Shown here in pieces: positions 33,614 through 42,593 of a stretch of 64,000 nucleotides of DNA. Origin of the DNA: Ignavibacteria bacterium (lineage in GTDB: Bacteria; Bacteroidota; Ignavibacteria; Ignavibacteriales; SURF-24). The position numbers were made by a program, and so were the translations under genes. The stretch's first letter is position 1; each line of letters begins with the position of its first letter. The stretch is taken from contig JAAXKQ010000018.1 in NCBI GenBank assembly GCA_025612245.1, forward strand, positions 1 through 64,000, read 5' to 3'. Under the pieces are notes generated by a model. It ran no database searches, was not told the origin of the DNA, and saw nothing but the letters and a program-made list of their open reading frames with translations.

Positions 33614-34807
33614 TCAGCACCCGCCAATTACACGCTTGGCAGCCGTCTTAACAACACCGGAGCTTTTCTTCGCCTGCTCAATCATCACCGGAATAACTTT
33701 CCTGGCTTTTGTCCTGAAACGGTATGTGTCCATCTCCTGCCTGCTGTGCGCTACGCTCAGCGTATCAAAATCAAGTATCTGACTCTTAAAATTGCTCAGG
33801 CCGCCTTCAAGTATTCTTATGTTGTCAAAGCCCAGCTCCTGTGCAACAACGGCCATCTTCTTTGCCGTCAGCTCATCATCTGCCGTAAATATGCTTATTC
33901 TTCCCTTTGTCGAAAGCGCCTTTACAGGCTCCTTTTCAAAAAGGTTCCCGGCCTTAAATGATACCGATTTCGGCAGGTGAAACTTCGTAAATTCTACAAC
34001 ATTCCTGAAATCAAATATCTGAATGTTGTTTTCATTATCCATAATCCTGTACGCCAGTTCGTCGGGTGTAATTTTATTTACACTGCACTGATTTATGAAT
34101 TCCCTGTCTTCAACCTTCTTCAGAAGCGAATCCTGCCTCTGCGGCAGCACAAAGGATGAAAGCGCAATTGCGCCTCCAATTACTCCTAGACTTACGTAAT
34201 AAGGAGTAAACCTTACCGCAGGCCTCTTTATGCCGTTTACCCTGTTCTCAATTATCGATGTGGCCCAGAAAGCAAAAACCGCAACCGATGTCAATAGAAA
34301 CGCAAAAACTCCCTGCGGCATATTAAGCGTCTCAAATATCCTTACGTTTCCCCAGTTTGCAGCCTTGTAGATTCCTTCAAAAACCGGGTAACCCTCGGCA
34401 AATACAAATACGCCAAGGAATGAGCCGATAACAAAGAATATCCCGTCTATCTTCCCAATTGCCGCGGCACACAGCCCCGTACCCGGGCAGAAGCCCCCGA
34501 GTATGAAGCCAAGCCCCATTATCAGCCCGCCTACAATGGCCGACCAGAAAAACGTGGGATTAATATATGTCAGGTTAATGTCTATTATCCCAAAGTGATC
34601 AAATGCAATTACACCGAACATGGAAACGACTCCGGCCGTAAAGAATACTCTCAGGACTGTAAAGTCGTATCCGTAAAAGAGTCCCGCCAGTTTTCTGGAA
34701 GCTGAAAATCCAGCCTGCTCCAGTATTGCCCCAAAGAGCATGCCTATAAAGAGCGCAACTACCAGGTTTAACTGGTTCCCAATTATATCCGGAACTAATG
34801 GTCCCAT
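33614..34807 (-). CDS. YeeE/YedE-family transporter fused to a rhodanese-like domain
   Basis: A 397-residue inner-membrane protein. Start 34807 (MGPLVPDI) is chosen because AGAGGAG precedes it and it avoids overlap with the upstream gene. Residues about 1-230 hold seven or so hydrophobic helices with the family motif GGFCPGTGLCAAAIGK; relatives move thiosulfate or other sulfur species. Residues about 260-360 form a rhodanese-like domain (FDFRNVVEFTKFHLPKSVSF). The position of the catalytic cysteine reads IFTADDELTAKK without a Cys, so sulfurtransferase activity is unlikely and it may only bind or sense sulfur carriers. It belongs to the operon starting at 38137. Confidence 0.88.
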   Translation of the reverse strand: MGPLVPDIIGNQLNLVVALFIGMLFGAILEQAGFSASRKLAGLFYGYDFTVLRVFFTAGVVSMFGVIAFDHFGIIDINLTYINPTFFWSAIVGGLIMGLGFILGGFCPGTGLCAAAIGKIDGIFFVIGSFLGVFVFAEGYPVFEGIYKAANWGNVRIFETLNMPQGVFAFLLTSVAVFAFWATSIIENRVNGIKRPAVRFTPYYVSLGVIGGAIALSSFVLPQRQDSLLKKVEDREFINQCSVNKITPDELAYRIMDNENNIQIFDFRNVVEFTKFHLPKSVSFKAGNLFEKEPVKALSTKGRISIFTADDELTAKKMAVVAQELGFDNIRILEGGLSNFKSQILDFDTLSVAHSRQEMDTYRFRTKARKVIPVMIEQAKKSSGVVKTAAKRVIGGC

Positions 34808-34829
34808 AAAATAAATCTCCTCTTTCTTT

Positions 34830-35345
34830 TTATATCCAAAGTTTCCTGAAGAAATATGCAAAGGCGAAAGCCGAGCCGAAAATGGCCATCATTGTAAGTA
34901 TTCCGCCCGTCGAAAGAACTGCCATGCCGCTTAAGGCAGCACCGCTCGTGCACCCGCGCCCGAACTGCGCGCCGAAGCTGAAAAGAGCGCCGCCTATCAT
35001 TGCCGTAACTGCACGCGTGCGGCCCGTTATTTTCGGCCCGTGCTCCATCTTGAAACCAAGCCTGTTGGATATCAGTCCCGATATGAACGCCCCTATAAGT
35101 ACACCCACTACCTCAAAAACCAGCCAGTTCGTCAGAGGCCCTTCAGGATGCTCGGTTGTATATTCCTTGTAGAATTTTGCATTATCGGTGTGAGGCTTTG
35201 CAACCGTCTCAACTGCAGCAACTGTGAAACTCTTGATTGCCCCGCTCGCCCCAAGTCCTCTTCCCGTAATGTAAATCGTTGCTAAAAGCAGGAGCCCCAG
35301 ACAGGCGCCCGCAAGGTAAGAATTCATGTATTTTTTCTGTTCCAC
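34830..35345 (-). CDS. YeeE/YedE-family sulfur transport protein
   Basis: A 171-residue membrane protein with four or five helices. The motif FGRGCTSGAALSGMA carries the conserved cysteine that handles sulfur compounds in YeeE. It is shorter than full YeeE (about 350 residues), so it probably pairs with the product of the next gene to form one unit. It lies 12 bases after the cytochrome b gene and 22 bases before the second YedE gene. Confidence 0.9.
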   Translation of the reverse strand: MEQKKYMNSYLAGACLGLLLLATIYITGRGLGASGAIKSFTVAAVETVAKPHTDNAKFYKEYTTEHPEGPLTNWLVFEVVGVLIGAFISGLISNRLGFKMEHGPKITGRTRAVTAMIGGALFSFGAQFGRGCTSGAALSGMAVLSTGGILTMMAIFGSAFAFAYFFRKLWI

Positions 35346-35357
35346 TTAAAACCTCTT

Positions 35358-36044
35358 TTAGAAATTTTTAATTGATGAGATTTCTTCGGCAGGCTCTTCA
35401 ACTGCCTCTTCAATTGCTTCTTCTTCTTTCTCTTCTGCCTCTTCCTCCAGGTCCTCATATCCCGTCAGCATTGCCCTCAGGTTCGAAAGCACCGTGGTGC
35501 CCGTTGTAATAAGGTACAGGTGGGCAATTATAAATACTGCCAGAAGAAATGCCGCTGCCGTGTGCACCAGGGCTACAGCCTGAAGCGACTCAATGTTCAG
35601 GCCTTCAACACCATGCCTCTGCGGGTAACGGTAGAACATGTACAAAAGCCCCGACGTAACAATTACCGGTATTACAAGTACCTTAAGACCAAAGTAAACC
35701 AGTTTCTGCAGAGGGTTCAGCTTGCTCAATACCGTCTTTTTTACCGGGTGCGGCGCATTCCTGAAAATGCCGAAGAGATAATAATCCAGCTGTGCCTTTA
35801 TGTTCCGCGACGTCGGTATGTACTGCCTCCACTCACCCGTCGTCAGATGCCAGAAAATGGCAAATGCTATCAGAATAAGCAGCGCGGAAGCCGCAATGTT
35901 ATGATATTTCACTGCATCTTCGAAACCAAAGAAGCTCAGTGAGCCGTGTATTTCAAAGCCCGTAAAAGCCAGAAACATAATCAGTATTGCTTGCATCCAG
36001 TGCCAGAACCTTTCAAATGCTTTATATACGTACGCTCTTCTCAT
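35358..36044 (-). CDS. Membrane cytochrome b (thiosulfate-reductase/b561-like)
   Basis: A 228-residue membrane cytochrome with four helices. Histidines placed to bind two b hemes are visible in FERFWHWMQ, VKYHNIAAS, AIFWHLTTG, LVHTAAAFL and IAHLYLITT. The C-terminus has a long acidic tail (EDLEEEAEEKEEEAIEE). Such subunits transfer electrons between quinone and a periplasmic redox partner, here presumably the octaheme cytochrome whose gene overlaps its start by four bases. Confidence 0.9.
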   Translation of the reverse strand: MRRAYVYKAFERFWHWMQAILIMFLAFTGFEIHGSLSFFGFEDAVKYHNIAASALLILIAFAIFWHLTTGEWRQYIPTSRNIKAQLDYYLFGIFRNAPHPVKKTVLSKLNPLQKLVYFGLKVLVIPVIVTSGLLYMFYRYPQRHGVEGLNIESLQAVALVHTAAAFLLAVFIIAHLYLITTGTTVLSNLRAMLTGYEDLEEEAEEKEEEAIEEAVEEPAEEISSIKNF

Positions 36045-37615
36045 TGTTTAGCTCCTTTCTTTTTAAGTGAACCTGCAATACGGAGTCCCCCGTGCACTAA
36101 TATTGCAAGCAGCGTTGCCCATAAAAGGAATTTCCCCAAACCGTCAATTAAAGAGGAATAATTCCTGCCCGGCATATAAAAGTCATTTAACGCTGCAAGC
36201 CTTCCGTTTTCGCGTGTATGGCACTCGTTGCACTTAACTGCGTTTTCTTTCGTTGCTACCATGTGGTTAACGGGCCAGTTGCTTTCGGTTCTCATGAACG
36301 ATACCCTGCCGCTAAATGGCAAACCGGCTTCTTTCATTCCTTCCTCTGCTGACTTCTGCCAGTTGAAATCCTTCCAGAAAGCTCCCTCGCCCTTGTTTTC
36401 TGCATAGAGCTTGGGCTGAATTAAAAGCATGTTCACGGGATCAAATGGCTGGCGCGCACGGTGAATTTTAACCGGTATTATCTTCGACTCCGTGTCTTTA
36501 TAGTTCCCCGCAAAAGGATTCAGCATAAGAGGCGCGCTTGTATCCTTTATTTTATCGCCTAACAGATAGTGCGTGGCGTTGCCGTTAAACCATATGTATT
36601 CCGGCTTTAATTCTTTTCCCCATACAAACTTTCCCTTAATCGACATGTAGGTATCGTTGCCCTTGCTGTCTTCCTCAATAAACGGCTCCCCGTTTTTGAG
36701 TTTTCCCGCTGCCGACCAGTCCCAGCTCTTCTTCGTGTAATTGGCCTTTGCATATGTCGATATGTGGCAGGTCTGGCAGGCTACTTTAAGCGTATGCTCA
36801 TTAAGAACTTCGCTTTCATGCGGGTTTTCTGTATGGCACTGCTCGCACGTTACCCTGTTGTGGTTCATCGAAGAAAGCGAGTATAGTTTACCCGAAATGT
36901 TATGCTTGTCTGTCAGATGGCAGTCCACGCACTGCATGTTGGCTCCCTCAGAAGCCATGTGCACGTCAACCTCGCGCGAAGGCTGGAACATTGCCTTATC
37001 CAGGTCACCGTGCTTTACGTTGTTTCCGCCGCCCCCGAAGAAATGGCATACGCCGCAGTTCGAACGCTCGGGCCGCCCGACGTGCTGCGCAATGTTGTTA
37101 AGGTCCAGAGAAGCATCCGGCGCTCCGCCTTTTTCATTTGCCTTGGCATAGGTTTCTGTGTTGTCGTGACATACCAGGCAGTCAATGTTGTTGGGATCTT
37201 TGTAATTCATCTCGCCGCCCGAAAGCCCGTAGCCGATGTGGCACTTCGCACAGCTTTGCTCGTTACCCTGTACTCCAATGCAGAAGTTGTTGATCGCATT
37301 TTTCTTTCCAAGGTAAACAATTCCGCGGCCTTTAACGTATTCTTCCCTTTCCCAGTTCCAGTGATTAGATTTCATTACCTCAGTGTGGCGTTCATTATGG
37401 CAGCTTATGCACGCCCCGGTTACCTGCTGAGGCGATGAGAACTTCTGCTTTAGAACGGCAAACTTCGAGTGGTCAACCGACGGGCTATGCTTTACGGAGT
37501 ATTTCTCCCTGAGCTTTTCAAGAGCACTCTCCTCATGATCCTTCTTCTTTAGAGTACCCACAACTGCCAGTGCTGCAATGCACGCCGCAGAGAGTAACAG
37601 GATTATTTTTCTCAT
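36041..37615 (-). CDS. Octaheme c-type cytochrome, tetrathionate reductase family
   Basis: A 524-residue exported, membrane-anchored cytochrome. An N-terminal hydrophobic segment (IILLLSAACIAALAVVG) and a C-terminal one (FLLWATLLAILVHGGLRIAG) flank eight CXXCH heme sites: CISCH, CAKCH, CLVCH, CGVCH, CVDCH, CEQCH, CQTCH and CNECH. The segment SNHWNW...LGKKNAINNFCIGVQGNE is a signature of the octaheme tetrathionate reductase (OTR) group, which can reduce tetrathionate, nitrite or hydroxylamine in vitro. With sulfur transporters in the same operon, a sulfur-oxyanion substrate is most likely. Confidence 0.93.
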   Translation of the reverse strand: MRKIILLLSAACIAALAVVGTLKKKDHEESALEKLREKYSVKHSPSVDHSKFAVLKQKFSSPQQVTGACISCHNERHTEVMKSNHWNWEREEYVKGRGIVYLGKKNAINNFCIGVQGNEQSCAKCHIGYGLSGGEMNYKDPNNIDCLVCHDNTETYAKANEKGGAPDASLDLNNIAQHVGRPERSNCGVCHFFGGGGNNVKHGDLDKAMFQPSREVDVHMASEGANMQCVDCHLTDKHNISGKLYSLSSMNHNRVTCEQCHTENPHESEVLNEHTLKVACQTCHISTYAKANYTKKSWDWSAAGKLKNGEPFIEEDSKGNDTYMSIKGKFVWGKELKPEYIWFNGNATHYLLGDKIKDTSAPLMLNPFAGNYKDTESKIIPVKIHRARQPFDPVNMLLIQPKLYAENKGEGAFWKDFNWQKSAEEGMKEAGLPFSGRVSFMRTESNWPVNHMVATKENAVKCNECHTRENGRLAALNDFYMPGRNYSSLIDGLGKFLLWATLLAILVHGGLRIAGSLKKKGAKQ

Positions 37616-37668
37616 GTGCTTATTTATCCTTGTTTATTTTAGTTCCTTTCTTGTTATCTGTCCCAAAA

Positions 37669-37687
37669 ATTATTTTACGGCCTAAAC
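37669..37687. promoter_or_regulatory. Second MarR-type operator-like site, before the octaheme gene
   Basis: ATTATTTTACGGCCTAAAC resembles the 23-bp palindrome upstream of the MarR gene (same ATTATTTTA arm and CCTAAA arm, two changes in the centre). It straddles the MarR stop and lies 54-72 bases before the octaheme start. This is a candidate second binding site that would let the regulator control the respiratory genes separately. Confidence 0.5.
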
Positions 37688-38137
37688 TTTATTTTCTTCC
37701 ACCCATTTGCTGAATATCCCGCCCAGGATCTCCAGTGAATGAAACATATTTTCCCTGTCTTCTTCACTCACGCTCTTTAGAACCCTCTTGTAAAGATCCA
37801 GATAGCTCATAACCAGATTATTGATAAAAGGAGCACATTTAGGCGCAGTCGATACAATAACATTCCTTTTATCCTTCTGGTCAATGTTCCTTGTAAGCAG
37901 CTTTTTTTCTTCGAGTGAGGTTACTATGTGGGTTATTCTTCCGGGAGTAAGACTTAGCAGGCTGCATATCTCCTTAATGGAAAGCGTGGAATTAAAGGCG
38001 AAGAGCTTAAGTAGTTTTACTTCCGCAGGCGACAGGTTGAAGCTCGCGGCAAAGTGCTCTTCCCTGATGTTGCAGTTCCGTGTAAGATTCAGTATGAGCC
38101 CTGCAAGCTTTTCAGCTTTTTCGTTGTCAGTTTTCAT
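37682..38137 (-). CDS. MarR-family transcription regulator
   Basis: A 151-residue winged-helix DNA-binding protein. The core LSPAEVKLLKLFAFNSTLSI-KEICSLLSLTPGRITHIV-SLEEKKLLTR-QKDKRNVIV shows the helix-turn-helix and wing of MarR proteins. Family members sense ligands or oxidation and repress neighbouring genes. It is the first gene of the minus-strand sulfur operon and has a near-perfect palindrome just upstream of its start, with a similar site before the next gene. The inducer is unknown. Confidence 0.93.
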   Translation of the reverse strand: MKTDNEKAEKLAGLILNLTRNCNIREEHFAASFNLSPAEVKLLKLFAFNSTLSIKEICSLLSLTPGRITHIVTSLEEKKLLTRNIDQKDKRNVIVSTAPKCAPFINNLVMSYLDLYKRVLKSVSEEDRENMFHSLEILGGIFSKWVEENKV

Positions 38138-38154
38138 AAGCCGGTTCCTTCAAT

Positions 38155-38177
38155 ATTACTTTAGGGCCTAAAATAAT
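38155..38177. promoter_or_regulatory. 23-bp near-perfect palindrome, candidate MarR operator
   Basis: ATTACTTTAGG and CCTAAAATAAT flank a central G; ten of eleven positions in the arms are complementary. It begins 17 bases upstream of the MarR start, where binding would block transcription. Confidence 0.68.
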
Positions 38178-38287
38178 TTATTCTTGTCTTTAAAGCAATA
38201 TTTTCTAATAATAAATTTTCCTTCCTCTGTGGGTGGGTGGGGGGAAGGCGCGGCAGACTTGAAGTTACTTTCATTTAAAAATAAGAA

Positions 38288-38335
38288 GGGGCAGAAAAAG
38301 CTCCCTGCCCCGGTTTCGGCCGGGAGTTAATCCCC
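38288..38335 (-). terminator. Tandem hairpins downstream of the second transducer gene
   Basis: GGGGCAG/CTGCCCC at 38288-38311 and GGCCGGG/CCCGGCC-type pairing near 38318-38339 form two stems. On the minus strand the first is followed by TTCTTATTTTT, so it probably ends the transducer transcript. Confidence 0.65.
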
Positions 38336-38421
38336 GGCCTCTTGTTGTGTTAGTAGGTGGAACCGGGTTTTATTTCCACGGTCCCCATCTATATGGAAGT
38401 GGGTTTAGCCCACGATTTTTT

Positions 38422-40506
38422 TTACTGGCGCATGAGACTGCCGTTGCTCCTGGTTGCAAGGTTCCCATATACAGCCGGTTTTACTTTTTCATCTACTCGT
38501 AACTTAAAACGCCCTATTAATCCCTGAAGATTTACCGTAAGCTTGTTCAGATCTTCTGCCGCACGCGCTATCTGCTCAATTCCTGCCGCATTCTGCTGTG
38601 TTACAGACGAAATCCCGTCGATGTTCTTCGAAATCTGCTCCGATGCGCTCGATTCCTCCTCGCTTGCTGCGGCAACCTGGTTAATAATGCCTGCCGATTT
38701 GTTTGCTCCTTCCGATATATCGCTGAGCACATTGTCAACTTCCTCTGTAAGCCTGAGGCCTTCCTGAACGGCAGTATTCGATTCGTGCATTGCATGGTCC
38801 GCCTCATTGGCCTCATTCTGAATTGCCTTTATGGTCTCTGCAATCTCCTTTGTCGCCTTGGTTGTACGTTCGGCAAGCTTTCTTACCTCGTCTGCTACAA
38901 CTGCAAAGCCGCGCCCCTGCTCACCTGCACGGGCAGCCTCAATTGCTGCATTTAAGGCTAAGAGGTTCGTCTGGTCAGCAATGTCATTTATTACCTGTGT
39001 AATCTCTCCAATCTGGTCAGTCTTCCCGGTCAGCGAGGCAATAATTCCTGCCGTCTGCTTCGAAGAAGCAACTATCCTGTCCATTCCTTTCTTTGTATCT
39101 TTGACCTTCACCACCCCGTTTTTAGCCGTTTCGCTTGCCTGCTGCGATATCTTAAGAGCATCGTTCACATCCTTCGTGGTCTCATAAATTGTCTTTGTCA
39201 TCTCATCCACGGCTCCTGCAATTTCAGTCGACTGCTGTGTCTGCTGCTGTGCTCCTGCCGCCATCTGCTCGCTGGAGGCGGATATTTCTGTAGCGGCACT
39301 TGCCGTAGCCTGAACTGCCTCGTCAACTTCGCTCAGAGCTTCGCAGAAAGAGTCTGCAAGCGAGTTGATGCTGTGTTTTATTTTCGAATAATCGCCTTCA
39401 TATTCGCCCTTCATCCTTGCAGTAAGATCACCCGAGGCCAGTTCCTCAAGCAGCTTTCCGGAATCATTTATCGGTCTTACAACCGCTTCAAATGTGTTAT
39501 TCAGCCCGTCTACCAGTTCCCTGTAGCCGCCCTTAAAGTTCTGGCTGTTGCCTCTTTCAGACAGCTTCCCGTGCACTGCAGCGCTCACCAGCCGGTTCGA
39601 TTCTGTAATTACTTCGCGTATCTTGCCAACTGCATTTTCAACGGAGTTTATCGTCCCCTGCACTTTTTTAATTATGCCGTTCAGGTTTTCGGCAAGCATG
39701 CCAATTTCATCTTTCGATTTCACCTCAACGGGTTGCGTACCCGTCTCTATGGAAATTTGAAGGTTGCCTTCGGCCAGTTTGGCACTTCCTTTCTCAAGGT
39801 TCGTCAGGCATATACTTTCCAGACTTTTGAAGCCTTCAAGCACTACGTTAACGCCTTTTGAAATGTATTTTGCCACGAAAAATGAAAGTACTGTAGATAT
39901 TGCTATACCCAGCACCATTAAAGAGATCATTAGAACAGCTGAGTTGCTGGAAATCTCCGAATTGTCTTCTGCCGTTTCCTTTGCCACTTCCAGCTTTACG
40001 TTAACCATCTCTTCAAAGGCATTCGCTGCATTTCTTACGGCCTCGGCCATTTCTCCATAAAGCATTGCTGAGGCCTGCTGGTCGTTGTTTTCCCTTGCAA
40101 GCTCAATTACCTGGTCAAGCTTCGGTACGTAAGCCTCAAAGGCTTCCTTGAATTTGTCAAATGCTTCCTTTCCTTTTCCCGATATCAGTGTCTTTTCAAA
40201 CGAATCGGAATGCAGCTTGATGTGCGCCTTCTCTTTGTCAATCTGGTCTGCCAGCCTGCTTACTTCAGAAGCGTTGTCTGCAATTACCATGTCCCTTGCG
40301 TCAATCCTGATCTTCTGGAAAGAATCCGTAATCTGCTGAAGATCTGAGACAGGAATTACCATGTTCTCGTACATTACGGTATCCTGGGCTGCAACTGTCC
40401 TTATCTTTGAAACGCCTATGAGCCCAAGTATTGTAGCATTCAAAGAAACTATTGAAAAGCCTATTAAAAGCTTTTGTTTCAGATTTAAATTATTAAACCA
40501 TTTCAT
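38422..40506 (-). CDS. Methyl-accepting chemotaxis protein with two HAMP-like segments
   Basis: A 694-residue chemoreceptor. A GTG four codons upstream is embedded in the ribosome-binding sequence AAAGGTGG, so ATG 40506 ([12 protein letters not shown]) is the proper start. Membrane helices at about 8-28 and 190-212 enclose a helical sensor domain. HAMP segments follow, the second around [19 protein letters not shown]. The signalling coiled coil carries the [20 protein letters not shown] tip. It lacks the PAS domain of the 3674 transducer but shares almost identical tip DNA. It is downstream of a receiver-kinase gene, with which it may be co-transcribed. Confidence 0.95.
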   Translation of the reverse strand: MKWFNNLNLKQKLLIGFSIVSLNATILGLIGVSKIRTVAAQDTVMYENMVIPVSDLQQITDSFQKIRIDARDMVIADNASEVSRLADQIDKEKAHIKLHSDSFEKTLISGKGKEAFDKFKEAFEAYVPKLDQVIELARENNDQQASAMLYGEMAEAVRNAANAFEEMVNVKLEVAKETAEDNSEISSNSAVLMISLMVLGIAISTVLSFFVAKYISKGVNVVLEGFKSLESICLTNLEKGSAKLAEGNLQISIETGTQPVEVKSKDEIGMLAENLNGIIKKVQGTINSVENAVGKIREVITESNRLVSAAVHGKLSERGNSQNFKGGYRELVDGLNNTFEAVVRPINDSGKLLEELASGDLTARMKGEYEGDYSKIKHSINSLADSFCEALSEVDEAVQATASAATEISASSEQMAAGAQQQTQQSTEIAGAVDEMTKTIYETTKDVNDALKISQQASETAKNGVVKVKDTKKGMDRIVASSKQTAGIIASLTGKTDQIGEITQVINDIADQTNLLALNAAIEAARAGEQGRGFAVVADEVRKLAERTTKATKEIAETIKAIQNEANEADHAMHESNTAVQEGLRLTEEVDNVLSDISEGANKSAGIINQVAAASEEESSASEQISKNIDGISSVTQQNAAGIEQIARAAEDLNKLTVNLQGLIGRFKLRVDEKVKPAVYGNLATRSNGSLMRQ

Positions 40507-40569
40507 GATTTTTTCCACCTTTCAATTTGTTCACTGTCCCGGAAACAAATCCCCCGGGGCAACGTATTC

Positions 40570-41661
40570 TTAAAAGTTTTCTGCCGCCCTGAATGCTACA
40601 GAAACTTTTGTATATTCGCCCGGACGGCTTTCAATATTAAGGGAGCCGCCGCATATATCCGCAATGTTTTTTATTGAAGCCAGTCCCAGCCCTATTCCGC
40701 TTTGCTGAACGTAATCGCGGTTAAACTGTGTAAACGGGGCAACCATTGCTATCTGCTCCTTAGTCATGCCCGCTCCGTAATCTTCAACCTCAAGCCTGTA
40801 GAACCCGCCATCGGAAAAAGATCTTATTTTAACAGTGCTCCCTGCTTCAGAAAATTTCAGTGCGTTCTCCACAAGTGCCCCAATGGTAGTCTCCAGGAAC
40901 TGCGCCGTCATATAAACCGGGGAGGAGCAGCTCTGAAGGATTTTAACGTCATCCTGTCTTTCAGCCTTGGAGGCCGTGCTAAGTACCGCGCTTTTTATTA
41001 CCTCGTCAGGACTTTTCAAAACCGCGTTATAGCATTCCAGCCTGTAGTGAGGATTTTCTGCAATGAGCTCTGTTTCCAGGTAAACCAGGAACTTCTCTAT
41101 TGTTGCATGAAGCCTCAAGCTTCCTTTTTTTATTCTGCTTACAATCGTCAAAACCTCATCGGGCTGAAGTGAATCCAGGTCATTCAGCAGTATGTCCGAA
41201 AAACCTGCTATTGAAACCAGTGGAGTCCTCAGCTCATGGGGTATATATTTTGTAATGTTGTCCGTTATATTTTTTATCTTCTCATCCAGCTTTTTCTTTT
41301 TTTCCAGCCTGGTGTTTATTGCCTTAAGCAAATCCCCAAGTCTGAAAGGCTTTGTCAGGTAGTCATCTGCCCCCATGTTCATCGCCAGTCTCATGTCCGA
41401 AAGAGTGACCTTTGCCGTCAGAAAGATAAACGGTATTGCTGCTGTAAGAGGATCCTTCTGTGTTTCCTCAAGCAGCGCATGTCCATCCATTTCAGGCATC
41501 ATTATGTCGGAGATGATCAGGTCCGGATTGCTGCTTCTGATCAATTCAAGGCCTTTCCTTCCATTTTCCGCTTCCAGAACGTCGTAGCCCACACCCTGCA
41601 GCAGGTCGCGTATACTGCTTCTCACATTATCTTCGTCTTCAATAACGAGTATCTTTTCCAT
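40570..41661 (-). CDS. Receiver-histidine kinase (N-terminal receiver, no sensor domain)
   Basis: A 363-residue soluble protein. Receiver domain 1-120 (D52 in LIISDIMMPEMDG, K104 in LTKPF) is joined through a short coiled coil to a HisKA-like helix pair with H142 (IPHELRTPLVSI). A HATPase domain follows (TTIGALVENALKFSEAG, DYGAGMT, GIGLGLASI). There is no membrane or PAS domain, so its kinase should be controlled by phosphorylation of its own receiver. The receiver is closely related to that of the LytTR regulator at 42594. The transducer gene lies 63 bases downstream. Confidence 0.92.
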   Translation of the reverse strand: MEKILVIEDEDNVRSSIRDLLQGVGYDVLEAENGRKGLELIRSSNPDLIISDIMMPEMDGHALLEETQKDPLTAAIPFIFLTAKVTLSDMRLAMNMGADDYLTKPFRLGDLLKAINTRLEKKKKLDEKIKNITDNITKYIPHELRTPLVSIAGFSDILLNDLDSLQPDEVLTIVSRIKKGSLRLHATIEKFLVYLETELIAENPHYRLECYNAVLKSPDEVIKSAVLSTASKAERQDDVKILQSCSSPVYMTAQFLETTIGALVENALKFSEAGSTVKIRSFSDGGFYRLEVEDYGAGMTKEQIAMVAPFTQFNRDYVQQSGIGLGLASIKNIADICGGSLNIESRPGEYTKVSVAFRAAENF

Positions 41662-41699
41662 CAGTTAATCTCAGAATTATTTATTATCTACGGTGCTAT

Positions 41700-42106
41700 T
41701 TTAATGCGGCAGACGAAAAATCGGAATAAGTTTTCAGTAAGCGCGACATACGGAAAGTGAGCGATACATAAAGTCTATAAAATGCAGAATATAACTGAAG
41801 ATTAAATACTAAGCCTTGAATTATGAATGAAGGTAAGCCTAGAGGCAAAGCTCAATGTTGAGGAAGAAAAGGAAAGAAATTCCCATAAAATCCGAGAAAT
41901 TAGAATCACGCACTAACTAAGCCCGCACAGCGCGGACGCTATGTCCATAGCCCGGGGTGACCAAATCCCGATAGGGATGCGGGAACCCCTAAGAACCATG
42001 AATCCCCCCACCCATAAAATCTAAACCAACAGAACAACGCCTCTCCCAAGCTCCGGGGGCGAATAATCCCACAACCATCTCTAAGATATCTGAACCAATA
42101 TAATCA
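41700..42106. repeat. Intergenic palindromes between signalling genes
   Basis: AT-rich DNA with palindrome fragments: GCCCGCACAGCGCGGACG near 41920 followed by TATGTCCATAGCCCGGGG, and partial AGCTCCGGGGGCG near 42050. The phrases CAACAGAACAACGCCTC and CAATATAATCACGCCTC recur, as also at 21357, suggesting repeated insertion or duplication of one unit. No gene is seen. Confidence 0.6.
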
Positions 42107-42355
42107 CGCCTCCCCCAAGCTCCGGAAGGAGCGCTTTGTCTGTAGAAAAAAACGAATAAAAAAAAGAATCAGAGCTCCGGAAGGAGCGACTTGTTTCTTA
42201 CTTCCTATATGGATAAACACATCATTAAACCACGAACACACACATAAAAACCATCCCATCAAAACAACTAACGCGGTAGAAATCCCAACACATTTACACC
42301 CGCCCACATTGCTTCCATTCATAATTCCTCTGTACCGCTCCTGACCGGAGCTTTG
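42107..42355. repeat. 249-bp dispersed direct repeat, copy 2
   Basis: Ungapped, nearly identical copy of 21366-21614 in the same orientation, with its GCTCCGGAAGGAGC palindromes and the closing GCTCCTGACCGGAGC hairpin. Two recently duplicated copies 20.7 kb apart are substrates for recombination that would delete or invert nothing but could excise the segment between them. Confidence 0.88.
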
Positions 42356-42376
42356 TGTATTGGGGGGGGCAAAATC

Positions 42377-42505
42377 CCTTTTCCCAGGGATTCAGTCACC
42401 CCCATCCGGGGGCTTCCTCACCCCGGGCTACAAAGATCTCGCCCGCGCTGCGGGCTTAGTCATTGCACAATTCCAATCTCCCAGCCTTCATGGTTGTTTT
42501 CTTTC
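42377..42505. repeat. Long intergenic repeat, copy 2 (copy 1 at 1-128)
   Basis: It contains the same CCCCCATCCGGGGG and CCCGCGCTGCGGG hairpins joined by CTACAAAGATCTCG, and the same CACAATTCCAA and CCCAGCCTTCATG phrases as 1-128. It is followed to 42593 by TTGAACC-type low-complexity sequence that runs up to the LytTR gene's 3' end. Confidence 0.8.
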
Positions 42506-42593
42506 CCCCTTCACCTTATCCTTGCTCTCATTAAACTTCGAACCTTGAACTTTGAACCCTTTCCTTGAACTTTGAACCCTTTTCCCCCAACTC

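Noticed and set aside
36231-36250. TGGCAC...TTGCA within the octaheme gene
   Set aside because: Spacing is three rather than five bases and it falls in codons for a heme-binding CXXCH motif.
21366-42355. Composite transposon formed by the two 249-bp repeats
   Set aside because: No transposase or integrase gene lies between or beside them, and the enclosed genes look like ordinary chromosome apart from the restriction cassette.
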